DNA of 64,000 nt from Oxalobacteraceae bacterium. Its GTDB lineage: Bacteria > Pseudomonadota > Gammaproteobacteria > Burkholderiales > Burkholderiaceae_D. The notes beneath the pieces were generated by a model. It did not search any database and was not told the DNA's origin. It saw only the letters and a list, made by a program, of their open reading frames with translations. Of the stretch, positions 19,636 to 27,814 are shown one piece after another. The stretch covers positions 42,930 to 106,929 of the forward strand of contig JABTBR010000022.1 in NCBI GenBank assembly GCA_013284265.1. The letters run 5' to 3'. Every line of letters begins with the position of its first letter. The first letter of the stretch is position 1. A program made the translations under genes and the position numbers.

Positions 19636-20409
19636 TTAGGTCAACACCTGTTCCCAGTAGAGAAAAATCGAGCCATACACGCGCGCCATCACCGGCCCCA
19701 TGGTGCCGATGGTCAGCGCAAAAATGCCCAGGCCGGCGACGATCTTGACCGGCACGCCGACCACGAACACATTCATCTGCGGCAGCACGCGCGAGACGAT
19801 GGCCAGCCCGGTTTCGGTCAGCAGCAGGCACAGGATCACGGGAATGACCAGCGACACGCCAAGCGAGAACATCAGGCCGAACTGGCGGATCACCGCCTCG
19901 ATCTGCAACTCGTGAAAACCGGAGCCGGGCGCCATCTGGCGCAGCGAAAAAGCCAGGCCGCGCAGCAGCGCATGGTGGGCGTCCATGCCGAAGAACACCG
20001 CCACCGCGACCAGGTTGAGCATGGTGGCGAACAGCGGCGCCCCCGCCCGTGTCACCGGGTCATACACATTGCCGATGCCGAAACCGCTCTGGATATCGAG
20101 AATCTTGCCGGCCACCGAAAACGCGCCGAAGGCGGCGAACACGCCAAAGCCCAGCGTTGCGCCGACCACCACCTCGGCCATCGCGCGCAGCACCAGCGGC
20201 CCCATCTCCAGCGAAGCGGGCGGCAGCGCGCCCGCTCCCTTGCCCAGACCGGCCACCAGCAGCACACTCAGCGCCAGGGTCAGCAGCACACGCACCGTCA
20301 CCACTCCGCTCAGGCTGGAGAAGATCGGCGTCATCAGCAACACCACGCCGATGCGGACGGAGGTGAAAAACACCGCCAACACCCAGGCCGGGTCGAGGTC
20401 GATCGTCAT
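19636..20409 (-). CDS. fliR: Flagellar biosynthesis protein FliR
   Basis: 257 residues, the normal size for FliR, with about six hydrophobic segments and the conserved loop AGKILDIQSGFGIGNVYDP. The C-terminal half carries PVILCLLLTETGLAIVSR, typical of the family. FliR packs with FliP and FliQ into the helical export gate in the centre of the MS ring. Order fliQ-fliR-flhB-flhA is the common arrangement, with 13 bases between fliQ and fliR and none between fliR and flhB. Confidence 0.96.
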   Translation of the reverse strand: MTIDLDPAWVLAVFFTSVRIGVVLLMTPIFSSLSGVVTVRVLLTLALSVLLVAGLGKGAGALPPASLEMGPLVLRAMAEVVVGATLGFGVFAAFGAFSVAGKILDIQSGFGIGNVYDPVTRAGAPLFATMLNLVAVAVFFGMDAHHALLRGLAFSLRQMAPGSGFHELQIEAVIRQFGLMFSLGVSLVIPVILCLLLTETGLAIVSRVLPQMNVFVVGVPVKIVAGLGIFALTIGTMGPVMARVYGSIFLYWEQVLT

Positions 20410-20422
20410 GCCCGCGCCGGTC

Positions 20423-20689
20423 TCAGAAGTAGTTCGGGATGTTGCTGATCAGCGTGGTCGAGAAACCGATCAGCCGTTTCAGCATCCACGGCCCGCACAC
20501 CACCAGCACCACCACGGCGGCGATAATCTTGGGAATGAAGGTCAGCGAGCTTTCCTGCACCTGCGTAACGACCTGGATCACACTGACCAGCAGGCCCACC
20601 ACTAGCGTCACCGCCAGCAGCGGCGCCGAGATCAGCAGCGCGTTCCATAGCAGGTCGGCCAGCATTTGCAGGGCAAGATCGGGACGCAT
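20423..20689 (-). CDS. fliQ: Flagellar biosynthesis protein FliQ
   Basis: 88 residues, two hydrophobic helices separated by the conserved loop QVQESSLTFIPKI. Size, helix hairpin pattern and position between the TPR gene and fliR identify FliQ, the four-copy component of the FliPQR gate. The ATG at 20689 lies two bases beyond the stop of the TPR gene. Confidence 0.96.
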   Translation of the reverse strand: MRPDLALQMLADLLWNALLISAPLLAVTLVVGLLVSVIQVVTQVQESSLTFIPKIIAAVVVLVVCGPWMLKRLIGFSTTLISNIPNYF

Positions 20690-20691
20690 GC

Positions 20692-21843
20692 TTACTCCGC
20701 TTCGAATTTCTTGACGATCTCGGCCAGGTTCTGGCCGAAGGCGCCCTGGCGCGAGGCCAGCAGGCGCATCGCCAGCGCGCGGAACTTGACCGGATCTTCG
20801 GTCTGGCCGGCCAGCACCATCTGCGCATAGCGCGCCGACAGGCTTTGCGGATCCAGGCCCAGCGCGCGGGCGATGCTGGCCTCGGCCAGTTCGCGCGCGC
20901 CCTGCATGGCTTGCACCACGGCCAGGCCGCCATGGCTGTCGCCGAAGTTGCGGTCCAGCGCGAGCGCTTGGCGGAACACCTGCTCGGCGCCGGCCAGGTC
21001 GCCCTGGAAGATCTGGGTCCAGCCCAGCGTATGCCAGGTACCGATGTGGCCTGGCAGATACTGCACGGCTTTTTCCAGCTGGGCGCGGGCGCCCGGCAGA
21101 TCGCGCTTGAGCAGGCTGGCCATGCCCAGGCCGGACCAGCTGCGGCCCTCGGTCGGATTCAGAGCCAACGCTTCCTCGAACTGTTTGGCGGCGGCGGCGG
21201 TATCGGTACGCGCCAGCGCCAGCGAGCCGCCCACCACCAAGGCTTCCAGTGGACGCTTGTGGCCGGACTCCAGCGACAGCACGCTCAGGTGCTCGGCCTC
21301 TTCCAGCTGGCCGGCGTCCAGATACACGACGCTGGCGGCGGCCAGGAATACCGGATCGCCCTGGCAGCGGTCAATCTGCGCGGCCACCAGTGCGATCGCC
21401 TGGTCCAGTTCGCCCATATGGTGCAGTGCGCGCACCATCAGCGTCACGGCCGCCGGCGCCAGATCCAGCAGCTTGGCGAACGGCGCCATCGTGGCGTAGG
21501 CATCGGCGTGACGGCCTTGCCAGACCTGGGCATAGGCCAGGTTGTAGGCCAGGTTCACGTCCGGGTGTTGGGCCAGCAGACCGGCGAACAGCTGCTCGGC
21601 CTGGGCCCACTGCTTGCTGGCGATCAGCACATTACCCATGCGCGACTGGAAGAAGGCGTCGTTGGGCAACTGCGCCAGCGCGGCGGCGGCATGCTTTTCG
21701 GCACGCTCGACCTGGCCCAGCGACAGGCTCAGGTCGATCACCAACGCCATCAGTTCCGGATTGCCCGGATCGGCGGCCAGATAGCCCTCGCTGCGTTGCA
21801 GTTTGGCTTGCGCTTCTTGATTCGTGTTGTGTTCAGACTGCAT
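20692..21843 (-). CDS. TPR-repeat protein of the flagellar operon
   Basis: About 383 residues from the ATG at 21843 (a GTG at 21885 would add 14). The whole protein is tandem tetratricopeptide helices, for example AEQLFAGLLAQHPDVNLAYN and WSGLGMASLLKRDLPGARAQ, with no signal peptide or membrane helix. TPR proteins bind partner proteins; in type III systems they often act as chaperones or sorting factors. Its place directly before fliQ, inside an export-gate run, suggests such a role, but the partner is unknown. A terminator hairpin just upstream (21890-21915) means this gene and fliQ-fliR-flhB-flhA may depend on read-through or a further promoter. I see no convincing promoter in the short gap. 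Confidence 0.85.
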   Translation of the reverse strand: MQSEHNTNQEAQAKLQRSEGYLAADPGNPELMALVIDLSLSLGQVERAEKHAAAALAQLPNDAFFQSRMGNVLIASKQWAQAEQLFAGLLAQHPDVNLAYNLAYAQVWQGRHADAYATMAPFAKLLDLAPAAVTLMVRALHHMGELDQAIALVAAQIDRCQGDPVFLAAASVVYLDAGQLEEAEHLSVLSLESGHKRPLEALVVGGSLALARTDTAAAAKQFEEALALNPTEGRSWSGLGMASLLKRDLPGARAQLEKAVQYLPGHIGTWHTLGWTQIFQGDLAGAEQVFRQALALDRNFGDSHGGLAVVQAMQGARELAEASIARALGLDPQSLSARYAQMVLAGQTEDPVKFRALAMRLLASRQGAFGQNLAEIVKKFEAE

Positions 21844-21889
21844 ACATATCAATCGAAAAGTGTCCGGCAACCGTTGCGGGACCACATCA

Positions 21890-21915
21890 ATAAAAACGGC
21901 GCCGGGTCGGGCGCC
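21890..21915 (-). terminator. Internal rho-independent terminator or attenuator
   Basis: On the minus strand a GGCGCC stem (21915-21910) pairs with GGCGCC (21903-21898) around a six-base CGACCC loop and is followed at once by GTTTTTATT. It begins seven bases beyond the stop of the 123-residue gene and precedes the TPR-fliQ-fliR-flhB-flhA block. It could lower expression of the distal export-gate genes relative to the rest of the operon. Confidence 0.7.
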
Positions 21916-21921
21916 GCCCTG

Positions 21922-22293
21922 TTATTTCTCGGACAGCAAATGGGCGATGGCGGCATCGACCAGTTTCGCACTGGCTGGGTCGTCTTCCATGGCACGCTGG
22001 ACATCATCGACCAACTGGTAAAACTTGGCATCGTTGACCAGATCGGGGCCGAACTGCGACAGCAGCACCGCCTCCAGGAATACCCGGAAAGCCTTGCGGC
22101 CCCGATTCGGATCATCCCGGCCGATCTGGCGCACCCGCAGGCCGATCAGGCTTTCCAGGTTTTCGCTGGCGTAGGGACTGCCGGCCGCCGTGCGCCGCGC
22201 CGGGCTGCGCTTACGCGCCCCGCCCTGCACCGCACCGCTGAGCTGCGCCTGGATCGCGGCGACCAACTGGCCGACCGAACCGATAGCCGTCAT
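21922..22293 (-). CDS. Hypothetical protein of the flagellar operon (123 aa)
   Basis: I do not recognise this family. The first 50 residues are Ala/Gly/Arg-rich and probably flexible (GGARKRSPARRTA). The remainder is predicted helical and polar (GRKAFRVFLEAVLLSQFGPD, then VQRAMEDDPASAKLVDAAIA). There is no signal peptide or membrane helix. It lies between two TPR genes in the same direction, 28 bases after the upstream TPR gene, and is followed by a terminator. A chaperone or regulatory role within the flagellar-type system is possible by context only. Confidence 0.75.
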   Translation of the reverse strand: MTAIGSVGQLVAAIQAQLSGAVQGGARKRSPARRTAAGSPYASENLESLIGLRVRQIGRDDPNRGRKAFRVFLEAVLLSQFGPDLVNDAKFYQLVDDVQRAMEDDPASAKLVDAAIAHLLSEK

Positions 22294-22323
22294 ATGCGCC
22301 TGCCCCCGACCGCCGTGCGGGCC

Positions 22324-22929
22324 TTAGTTGTTCGCATTATTCCCGGCATAGGCCGACAGCAGGACGTGGCGCGTGCCCTCTTCTTCCGCCTGCGCCTGAT
22401 CCTGGGTAGGGGCCACCGGTGCCGCCGCCGCATTGGCTTGAGCGGACTCGACTTCGCGCACGATCTTCTGCATGTCGCCGTTCAGGGCGGGATTGCTGGT
22501 GTTAAGCGTCACGCCCTGGCTCAGGCAGTAGATGGCTTCGGCCAGCTCTTCGCGGATCAGGTGCAGCAAGCCGGCGCCGAACTGGTGCAGCGCATCGGTG
22601 GCGGCCAGTTCGGTCAGGGGAAGCAGCACCTCGGCGGCGCGCGCGCCATCGTTCGCCCCCAGCCACAGCATGCCCAGCTGCAGACGGGCAATCGACAGCG
22701 TCGGATCGAGGGCGATGGCCGCCTCCATCTCGCCGATGGCGCGTTCGTACATCTTGATCTGGGCGTATTCGGCGCCCAGGATGTAATGCGCCACCGCGGT
22801 CGCGTCGGCGCGCGATACCGCTTCCTTCAGGTAGGCGATGGCACTGGCCGAATCGTTCGCGCCGCTGGCGTTCAGCGCCAGTTGCAGCAGCTCGGCCTGG
22901 TCCAGCATGGAGAGAGTGGCGATAGTCAT
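22324..22929 (-). CDS. TPR-like protein of the flagellar operon (201 aa)
   Basis: The ATG at 22929 was chosen because GGAA stands five bases before it; a TTG at 22944 is the alternative. The protein is built of helix pairs of TPR type, such as AIGEMEAAIALDPTLSIARL and AEAIYCLSQGVTLNTSNPAL, followed by an Ala/Pro/Gln/Glu-rich tail. It is soluble with no signal peptide. It sits between the sigma factor gene fliA and the 123-residue hypothetical gene. A chaperone or regulator for late export substrates is plausible by position, not shown by sequence. Confidence 0.8.
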   Translation of the reverse strand: MTIATLSMLDQAELLQLALNASGANDSASAIAYLKEAVSRADATAVAHYILGAEYAQIKMYERAIGEMEAAIALDPTLSIARLQLGMLWLGANDGARAAEVLLPLTELAATDALHQFGAGLLHLIREELAEAIYCLSQGVTLNTSNPALNGDMQKIVREVESAQANAAAAPVAPTQDQAQAEEEGTRHVLLSAYAGNNANN

Positions 22930-23033
22930 AATGGTTCCAATCAAGGGCCGTGTCCGGCCTTCCGGTTAGCGATAATGCACGATAGTCAAAAATTCAAGCT
23001 TTACTTCTTCATCTGTTGCAGCCGGCTGGCGGC

Positions 23034-23777
23034 CTAGAACTCCCAGTGCCGTGCGCCCGCCTCTTCCAGCCCACTGCGCAGCCTGAGCAAGGCTTCCTTG
23101 TGCAGCTGCGCCACCCGCCCGCGAGACACGCCCAGGGTCTCGGCAATCTCTTCGAAGGGCTGCTGCTGCAGATAATGGCTGGCAATAATATGCCGCAGCC
23201 GCCCCGGCAGCAACTCCAGCTGCTCCTCCAGTCGCTGGCGCAACTGGCGCAATTCCACGCCGGCATAGGTATTATCCTTGTATTCGCCGTCATGGTCGCG
23301 GTACATGCCCGAATCGTCGAGCACAAAGCCCAGCGCCAGGCCGATCGCCAGTTCGGCCAGATGGGCAAACAACGCGCCCGCATCGTCCGGCGCCGGCGCC
23401 GCCTGGGGGGCGCGCAGCAGCGCGACCCGCGTGGACACCACCCGCTTGCGCGCCGCGATCTGCTGCTGGATCTCGGTAAACGACTCCATCCCAGACAGGA
23501 TCGCGCCGCTGATACGGCTGGCGGCGAACGTTTCAAACTTGAAGCCCCTGGCGCCGTCGAAGCGGTCGATCGCTTCGATCAGGCCGATCCGCGCATACTG
23601 CAGATAATCGCCAAATTCCATTTCCAGATGGGTACGGGTGGCGTACAGCTTGGCGGCCATGGTGCGGGCGAACGGCAGGTAGCGCTCTACCAGCTGCTCA
23701 CGCGCGCCATCGCCGCCGTGGCAATAAGCTTCCCACAGCGGAGCCTCATCGGCCTCCGTTGTTGCCTTCCCCATCAT
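23034..23777 (-). CDS. fliA: Flagellar sigma factor FliA (sigma-28 family), divergent
   Basis: 247 residues, the usual FliA length. Sigma-70 region 2 is clear (DYLQYARIGLIEAIDRFDG and FETFAASRISGAILSGM) and region 4 has a normal helix-turn-helix (FEEIAETLGVSRGRVAQLHK). The segment after region 2 lacks the DWVPRSVR-type motif of classical FliA and instead reads ESFTEIQQQIAARKRV, so promoter choice may differ from the housekeeping flagellar sigma-28. It lies inside the structural operon, eight bases behind fliP, rather than in a separate regulatory locus. No anti-sigma flgM is in the window. This argues for an operon-specific sigma factor. Confidence 0.9.
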   Translation of the reverse strand: MMGKATTEADEAPLWEAYCHGGDGAREQLVERYLPFARTMAAKLYATRTHLEMEFGDYLQYARIGLIEAIDRFDGARGFKFETFAASRISGAILSGMESFTEIQQQIAARKRVVSTRVALLRAPQAAPAPDDAGALFAHLAELAIGLALGFVLDDSGMYRDHDGEYKDNTYAGVELRQLRQRLEEQLELLPGRLRHIIASHYLQQQPFEEIAETLGVSRGRVAQLHKEALLRLRSGLEEAGARHWEF

Positions 23778-23785
23778 CGGTGATC

Positions 23786-24568
23786 CTAAGAGAAGGTACC
23801 CAGCAGCGCACGCACCACCAGATTCCAGCCATCAATCAAGACGAACAGTAAAATTTTCAGCGGCAGCGAGATCGATGCCGGCGGCACCATCATCATGCCC
23901 AGCGCCATCAGCGCGCTCGACACCACCAGATCGACCAGCAAGAACGGCAGGAAGATCACGAAACCGATCTGGAAGGCCGTGCGCAATTCGGACAACATGA
24001 AGGCCGGGATCAATTGGACCAGGCTGATGTCATCCATATTCTTGGGCTGCTCGGCCTTGGCCAGCTCGACCATCAGGGCCAGGTCCTGCTCGCGGGTCTG
24101 GTGCACCATGAACTCGCGCAGCGGCAGCACCGCCTTGGCGGCGGCCGCTTCCGTCGTGAGCTTGCCCGCCATATACGGCTGGAAGGCGCTGGTATTCATT
24201 TCCTGCAAGGCCGGCGACATGGTGAAGAAGGTCAGGAACAAGGCCAGGCTGATCACCACCGTGTTGGGCGGGGTTTCCTGCATGCCCAGCGCGTGGCGCA
24301 GCATCGACAGCACGATCACGATGCGCACGAAGGACGTCATCGACATCAGAATGGCCGGTGCCAGACTCAGCACGGTCAAGCCCATCAGGATTTTCACGGC
24401 CGACGAGATCTGGGCCGGGGCCGCTTCGGCGCCGCCCAGGCGGATCTGCATGCCCGGCAGGGCGATGGCCGTATCGGCGGCCCAGGCCGCGCCCATCGCG
24501 GCGCAACTCAAGGCCAGCAACACCGCCAGCAGCGCGAGCACCCGGCCTTGCGGCAACAGCGCGCGCAT
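23786..24568 (-). CDS. fliP: Flagellar biosynthesis protein FliP
   Basis: 260 residues with an N-terminal signal sequence (LALLAVLLALSCAAMGAAWA), as usual for FliP, and four membrane helices. Conserved stretches include MTSFVRIVIVLSMLRHALG, QTPPN-like QETPPN, LIPAFMLSELRTAFQIGF and the end MMMVPPASISLPLKILLFVL. The ATG at 24568 overlaps the fliO stop (TGATG), and the length from this start fits the family. A longer frame reaching to 25156 is an artefact of reading through fliO. FliP forms the core of the export gate with FliQ and FliR. Confidence 0.97.
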   Translation of the reverse strand: MRALLPQGRVLALLAVLLALSCAAMGAAWAADTAIALPGMQIRLGGAEAAPAQISSAVKILMGLTVLSLAPAILMSMTSFVRIVIVLSMLRHALGMQETPPNTVVISLALFLTFFTMSPALQEMNTSAFQPYMAGKLTTEAAAAKAVLPLREFMVHQTREQDLALMVELAKAEQPKNMDDISLVQLIPAFMLSELRTAFQIGFVIFLPFLLVDLVVSSALMALGMMMVPPASISLPLKILLFVLIDGWNLVVRALLGTFS

Positions 24569-25029
24569 CAGCTGGACTCCTTGCCGCCGTGCGCCGTTGC
24601 AGACGCGGCCGCAGCGGCTTCCACGGCCGCTGCCAGCGATGGCGCAGTCTGGCCGGCGGCCATCGCTGGCGTGGCCGCACCGGGCGCCGCCACCAGACAG
24701 CTGATGCCCTGCTCGCTCTGGGCGATCAGATAGCGTCCGCCCTCGAATTCCACCACCGACAGCAAGGCGCGCGGGCCCAGCCGCTGGCTTTCCAGCACGC
24801 GCAGCAGACGGCCCTGCTGGCCGCCACCGGGCTGCAGGTTCAGGCGCTTGCGCAGAATATAGACCGCCGCGATCGCCACCAGCGACAGCAGCAATACGCC
24901 CAGCGCACCGCCCGTGTAGGCGCTGGACGAGGCCAGCGTATCCTGCTTGAACGGGATAGGCTCGGCCAGCGCCAGGGCGGCGCTGCCGGCCAGCACCAGG
25001 CCAGCGGCGGCTGAACGCAGACGCATCAT
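24568..25029 (-). CDS. fliO: Flagellar biosynthetic protein FliO
   Basis: 153 residues: signal sequence (about 1-22), one membrane helix (GGALGVLLLSLVAIAAVYIL), then a cytosolic domain with the FliO pattern LLRVLESQRLGPRALLSVVE and GRYLIAQSEQGISCL, and an Ala-rich low-complexity tail. FliO assists assembly of the FliP ring. The ATG overlaps the fliN stop (ATGA) and the stop overlaps the fliP start, so all three are translationally coupled. Confidence 0.93.
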   Translation of the reverse strand: MMRLRSAAAGLVLAGSAALALAEPIPFKQDTLASSSAYTGGALGVLLLSLVAIAAVYILRKRLNLQPGGGQQGRLLRVLESQRLGPRALLSVVEFEGGRYLIAQSEQGISCLVAAPGAATPAMAAGQTAPSLAAAVEAAAAASATAHGGKESS

Positions 25030-25391
25030 GGCTGGGCCGGCGCCGCGATGTCGGTGATGCGCACGCCGAAATTGTCGTCGACCACCACCAGCTGGCCGCG
25101 CGCGATGACGGCGCCATTGAGCATGACGTCGACCGGGTAGTCGGCATGGCGGTCAATCTTCAGCACCGACGCTTCCTTCAGTCCCATCAGTTCGCCGACG
25201 GTGCTGCGGGCCTCGCCCACCACCACGCTCAGTTTGACCTCGACACTGTCGAGCAGGCTCATATTGTTACCCAGCACGGCCGGGCCGAAGGGGGCGGTCG
25301 CCGGCAAAGGCGCCAGTTCCACCAGTTGCGCTTCGGCGCCCTGCGGTTTGTTGCCCTGATCTTTGCTGCTGTGATCGTTCGATTTACTCAT
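25026..25391 (-). CDS. fliN: Flagellar C-ring protein FliN
   Basis: 121 residues from the ATG at 25391, chosen because GGAG lies six bases upstream; an ATG 15 bases earlier lacks such a site. The polar N-terminus is followed by a typical SpoA domain: SLLDSVEVKLSVVVGEARST, GELMGLKEASVLKID and GQLVVVDDNFGVRITDI. FliN forms the base of the C-ring and binds the FliH-ATPase complex, so it matters for export as well as rotation. It follows a FliM-like gene by 11 bases. Confidence 0.95.
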   Translation of the reverse strand: MSKSNDHSSKDQGNKPQGAEAQLVELAPLPATAPFGPAVLGNNMSLLDSVEVKLSVVVGEARSTVGELMGLKEASVLKIDRHADYPVDVMLNGAVIARGQLVVVDDNFGVRITDIAAPAQP

Positions 25392-25402
25392 TCCATACTC
25401 CA

Positions 25403-26212
25403 TCAATTTTCAAGGGGCGCTACTTCCAGCGCCATATCGGTTCCGGACAGACCCAGGTAGGCGCCGAACAGCGGCGCACCCGTCGGGCCAGTCACCGGGA
25501 AGGGCCGGTCGGCCGGACTGTCGAGGCGGATCACATCGCCCACGCCCAGTCCCATCAGGCTGCCCAGGCCAACCTGGGCGCGGCCGATTTCAATCGGCAG
25601 GCGCACCGCCACCGGGGCCAGCAGACGGGCCAGGTTGCAGGGAGCCAGCGCCGGCGCCACCGGTTCGGCCAGGTTGCCGCGCAGGCGCGCCTGCTGGGCC
25701 AGCGCGGCAACGGCCGCCTCGCTCAGCACGCCATGGCAGAGCTGGCGCCCCAGCCGCAGCACCAGCAGCACGGCGCCGGAGCCGCGCTGCCACTGGGCCG
25801 CCGGCGGCGGCGTGGCGTCGGTCTCGGCCAGCGTGCCCGGCAGCGCGACGCCGCCCACGGCGTCGATCAGGCCCTGCCAGGCCGCCGCCGCACCGGCCTC
25901 GGCCAGCGGTGCGGCGCCATGGGCCACGGTGCCGTGATGGCGTTCGGTTCCGAACAGCGCGCGCTGCAACTGCGCGACGCAGTCGCCCGGCCAGGCCAGC
26001 CACAGCGCTTGCGCGCCGCCGCGGCGCTGTTCGCGCCAGGCTGGCTGGGGCGGCAATTCCGCCGCGCCTTCCCAGGCGCGCAGGCAGTCGAGTTCGATCT
26101 CGCTGCGCGCGACGCCCCAGTCGGCACACCAGTTGTCGATGGCGCCGTCGAGCGCGCGCTGCACGCAGGACAGCACCGCCGTACTGGTCAGCACATACGG
26201 CCGCGCTTCCAT
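25403..26212 (-). CDS. FliM/FliN-family (SpoA) C-ring protein in the FliM position, divergent and short
   Basis: 269 residues against about 330 for FliM. Only the C-terminal SpoA domain is recognisable (VRLPIEIGRAQVGLGSLMGL, then GDVIRLDSPADRPFPV and the ending GTDMALEVAPLE). The N-terminus lacks the LSQxEIDALL motif that binds CheY-P in FliM, and no FliM middle-domain GGxG motif is visible. In this respect it is nearer to SctQ/YscQ sorting-platform proteins of injectisomes. The ATG overlaps the flgE stop (TGATG). Call rests on the SpoA domain and the place before fliN. A C-ring that cannot receive chemotaxis signals is the inference. Confidence 0.8.
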   Translation of the reverse strand: MEARPYVLTSTAVLSCVQRALDGAIDNWCADWGVARSEIELDCLRAWEGAAELPPQPAWREQRRGGAQALWLAWPGDCVAQLQRALFGTERHHGTVAHGAAPLAEAGAAAAWQGLIDAVGGVALPGTLAETDATPPPAAQWQRGSGAVLLVLRLGRQLCHGVLSEAAVAALAQQARLRGNLAEPVAPALAPCNLARLLAPVAVRLPIEIGRAQVGLGSLMGLGVGDVIRLDSPADRPFPVTGPTGAPLFGAYLGLSGTDMALEVAPLEN

Positions 26213-27399
26213 CAACGGTGTCCCTTCATGTCGAACAGTTCCTGGATCATGTCATTGGCCGTGCTGATCACGTGCGACGAGGCCTGGTAGCCGCGCTGCA
26301 TCAGGATCAGGTTGGAAAACTCTTCGGCCAGGTCGACGTTCGAGCCCTCGCGGTGGCCCGCCGCCAGCGTGCCGAACGATTCCGCGCCGGCATAGCCGTA
26401 GCGCACCGTGCCCTCGGTGGTTTTGGCGAAGGCGCCGCCACCGACCTGCAGCAGATCTTTCTCGGTGCTGAACTCGGCCATCGCCAGGCGTGCGCCCTTG
26501 GCCTTCTGGCCGTTGGAATAGCGCACATTGATGGTGCCGTCGGCATCGATGCTCTGGTCGGTGCGCACCCCGGCCACATAGCCGTCCTGGCTGGCCAGGC
26601 TCAAGGTCGAGGACGTGAGCAGCGAAGTGACTTTCTTGGAAAAATCGAGCTTGACCTCGAAAGCGGGCACGCCGGTCGAGACGTAGTTGAACTTGATGAC
26701 ATCCGAACCGGCCACCGGAAAGCTGCCGGCGAATTTGATCGTTCCCGTGCCCAGCACCGCGCCGCCGGTCACGCCGTCGATGACGGTGACGGTGTAACTG
26801 CCTCCGGTCAAATCCTTGAACGACAGGTTGACGGTATGACTGCCGCCAGCCGGATCGATCACGGTGACGCCGCTCAGCGCCGCGTCGACCGCCACGGGCG
26901 AGACGATGGTCGAGGTCAGGTTGCCCTCCAAGGTCACCACACTGGTGGCCTTCGGTACGCTGTGCTCAAGCGCGTCGAGCGTCACGTCGACCAACTGGCC
27001 GCTGCTGTCGAGTGCCTGTACATGGTCGCCCGCCGAGTTCGTTAGCACATTCTTGGCGTCGAACTGGAAGTCGCCGGCGCGGGTATAGAGCAGCTTGTCG
27101 TCACGCTTGACCGTAAACATGCTATTGCCGGTAATGCTCAGGTCAAGCGGATTGCCGGTGCTCTGGTCGGTGCCGGCCTTGAAATTGAGCTTGCTGCCGA
27201 AGGAGCTCACGCCCGTGCCCGGCGCGCCCTGGTTGCTCGACGAGGACTGGCCGCCCTGCTGCTCGAACAGGTCGAAAAACTGCACCTGAGACCCCTTGAA
27301 GCCGGGGGTGTTCACATTGGCCAGATTGTTGCCAACGACCTTCAGGCCCTTGGCGTGTCCCAGCAGCCCGGAGGTGCCGATATAGAGTGTATCGAACAT
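26212..27399 (-). CDS. flgE: Flagellar hook protein FlgE
   Basis: 395 residues. The N-terminal rod/hook signature is clear (SGLLGHAKGLKVVGNNLANV, then NTPGFKGS) and the C-terminal FlgE/F/G domain has GREGSNV-like HREGSNVDLAEEFSNLILMQ and RGYQASSHVISTANDMIQEL. The Ser/Thr/Gly/Val-rich middle is the variable hook surface. Its length is near the enterobacterial hook protein (about 400), so a real hook rather than a rod protein is expected. It is ten bases behind flgD, its cap. Confidence 0.96.
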   Translation of the reverse strand: MFDTLYIGTSGLLGHAKGLKVVGNNLANVNTPGFKGSQVQFFDLFEQQGGQSSSSNQGAPGTGVSSFGSKLNFKAGTDQSTGNPLDLSITGNSMFTVKRDDKLLYTRAGDFQFDAKNVLTNSAGDHVQALDSSGQLVDVTLDALEHSVPKATSVVTLEGNLTSTIVSPVAVDAALSGVTVIDPAGGSHTVNLSFKDLTGGSYTVTVIDGVTGGAVLGTGTIKFAGSFPVAGSDVIKFNYVSTGVPAFEVKLDFSKKVTSLLTSSTLSLASQDGYVAGVRTDQSIDADGTINVRYSNGQKAKGARLAMAEFSTEKDLLQVGGGAFAKTTEGTVRYGYAGAESFGTLAAGHREGSNVDLAEEFSNLILMQRGYQASSHVISTANDMIQELFDMKGHR

Positions 27400-27409
27400 G
27401 ATATTCCCG

Positions 27410-27814
27410 TTAGCGGATGTTGATGAGCTGCGACATGCTCACATTGTTCTGGAAGGCGCCGGTGGCGGTCGTCACTGTCAGCAGCGGAGTACCGGACGAC
27501 ACATCCAGCGCCGTCACCTTGCCCGATAGGATGAAGCCATTCTGGTTGACGTCGACGGTCTTGCCCAGCAAACCGATCGATTGCACCGAGGACTGAGTCG
27601 ACAGCAATTCATCGATCTTGACATTGAGCTGACGGCTCTGCTCCAGCGTGGCGAACTGGGCGATCTGGGCCACGAATTCCTGATTGTCGACCGGTTTCAG
27701 CGGATCCTGGTTGTTCAGCTGGGCGGTCAGAATCTTCAGGAAGTCCTGGATACCGATGCTGCTCGATTGCGAAATGCCGCTCGCGCCCACTGCCGCGCTT
27801 GAACTGATGGCCAT
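27410..27814 (-). CDS. flgD: Flagellar hook-assembly (cap) protein FlgD, short form
   Basis: 134 residues. The conserved N-terminal FlgD region is present (FLKILTAQLNNQDPLKPVDN and FVAQIAQFATLEQSRQLN), followed by a beta-rich part (GLLGKTVDVNQNGFILSGKV). The Ig-like FlgD domain found in the 230-residue enterobacterial protein is missing; short forms of this size are known in other bacteria. The cap sits on the growing hook and is discarded later. The start follows the upstream stop without a gap (TAAATG). Confidence 0.92.
   Translation of the reverse strand: MAISSSAAVGASGISQSSSIGIQDFLKILTAQLNNQDPLKPVDNQEFVAQIAQFATLEQSRQLNVKIDELLSTQSSVQSIGLLGKTVDVNQNGFILSGKVTALDVSSGTPLLTVTTATGAFQNNVSMSQLINIR

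Noticed and set aside
24569..25156. N-terminal extension of the fliP frame
   Set aside because: It runs through fliO and fliN in another frame; FliP family length and the TGATG overlap fix the start at 24568.
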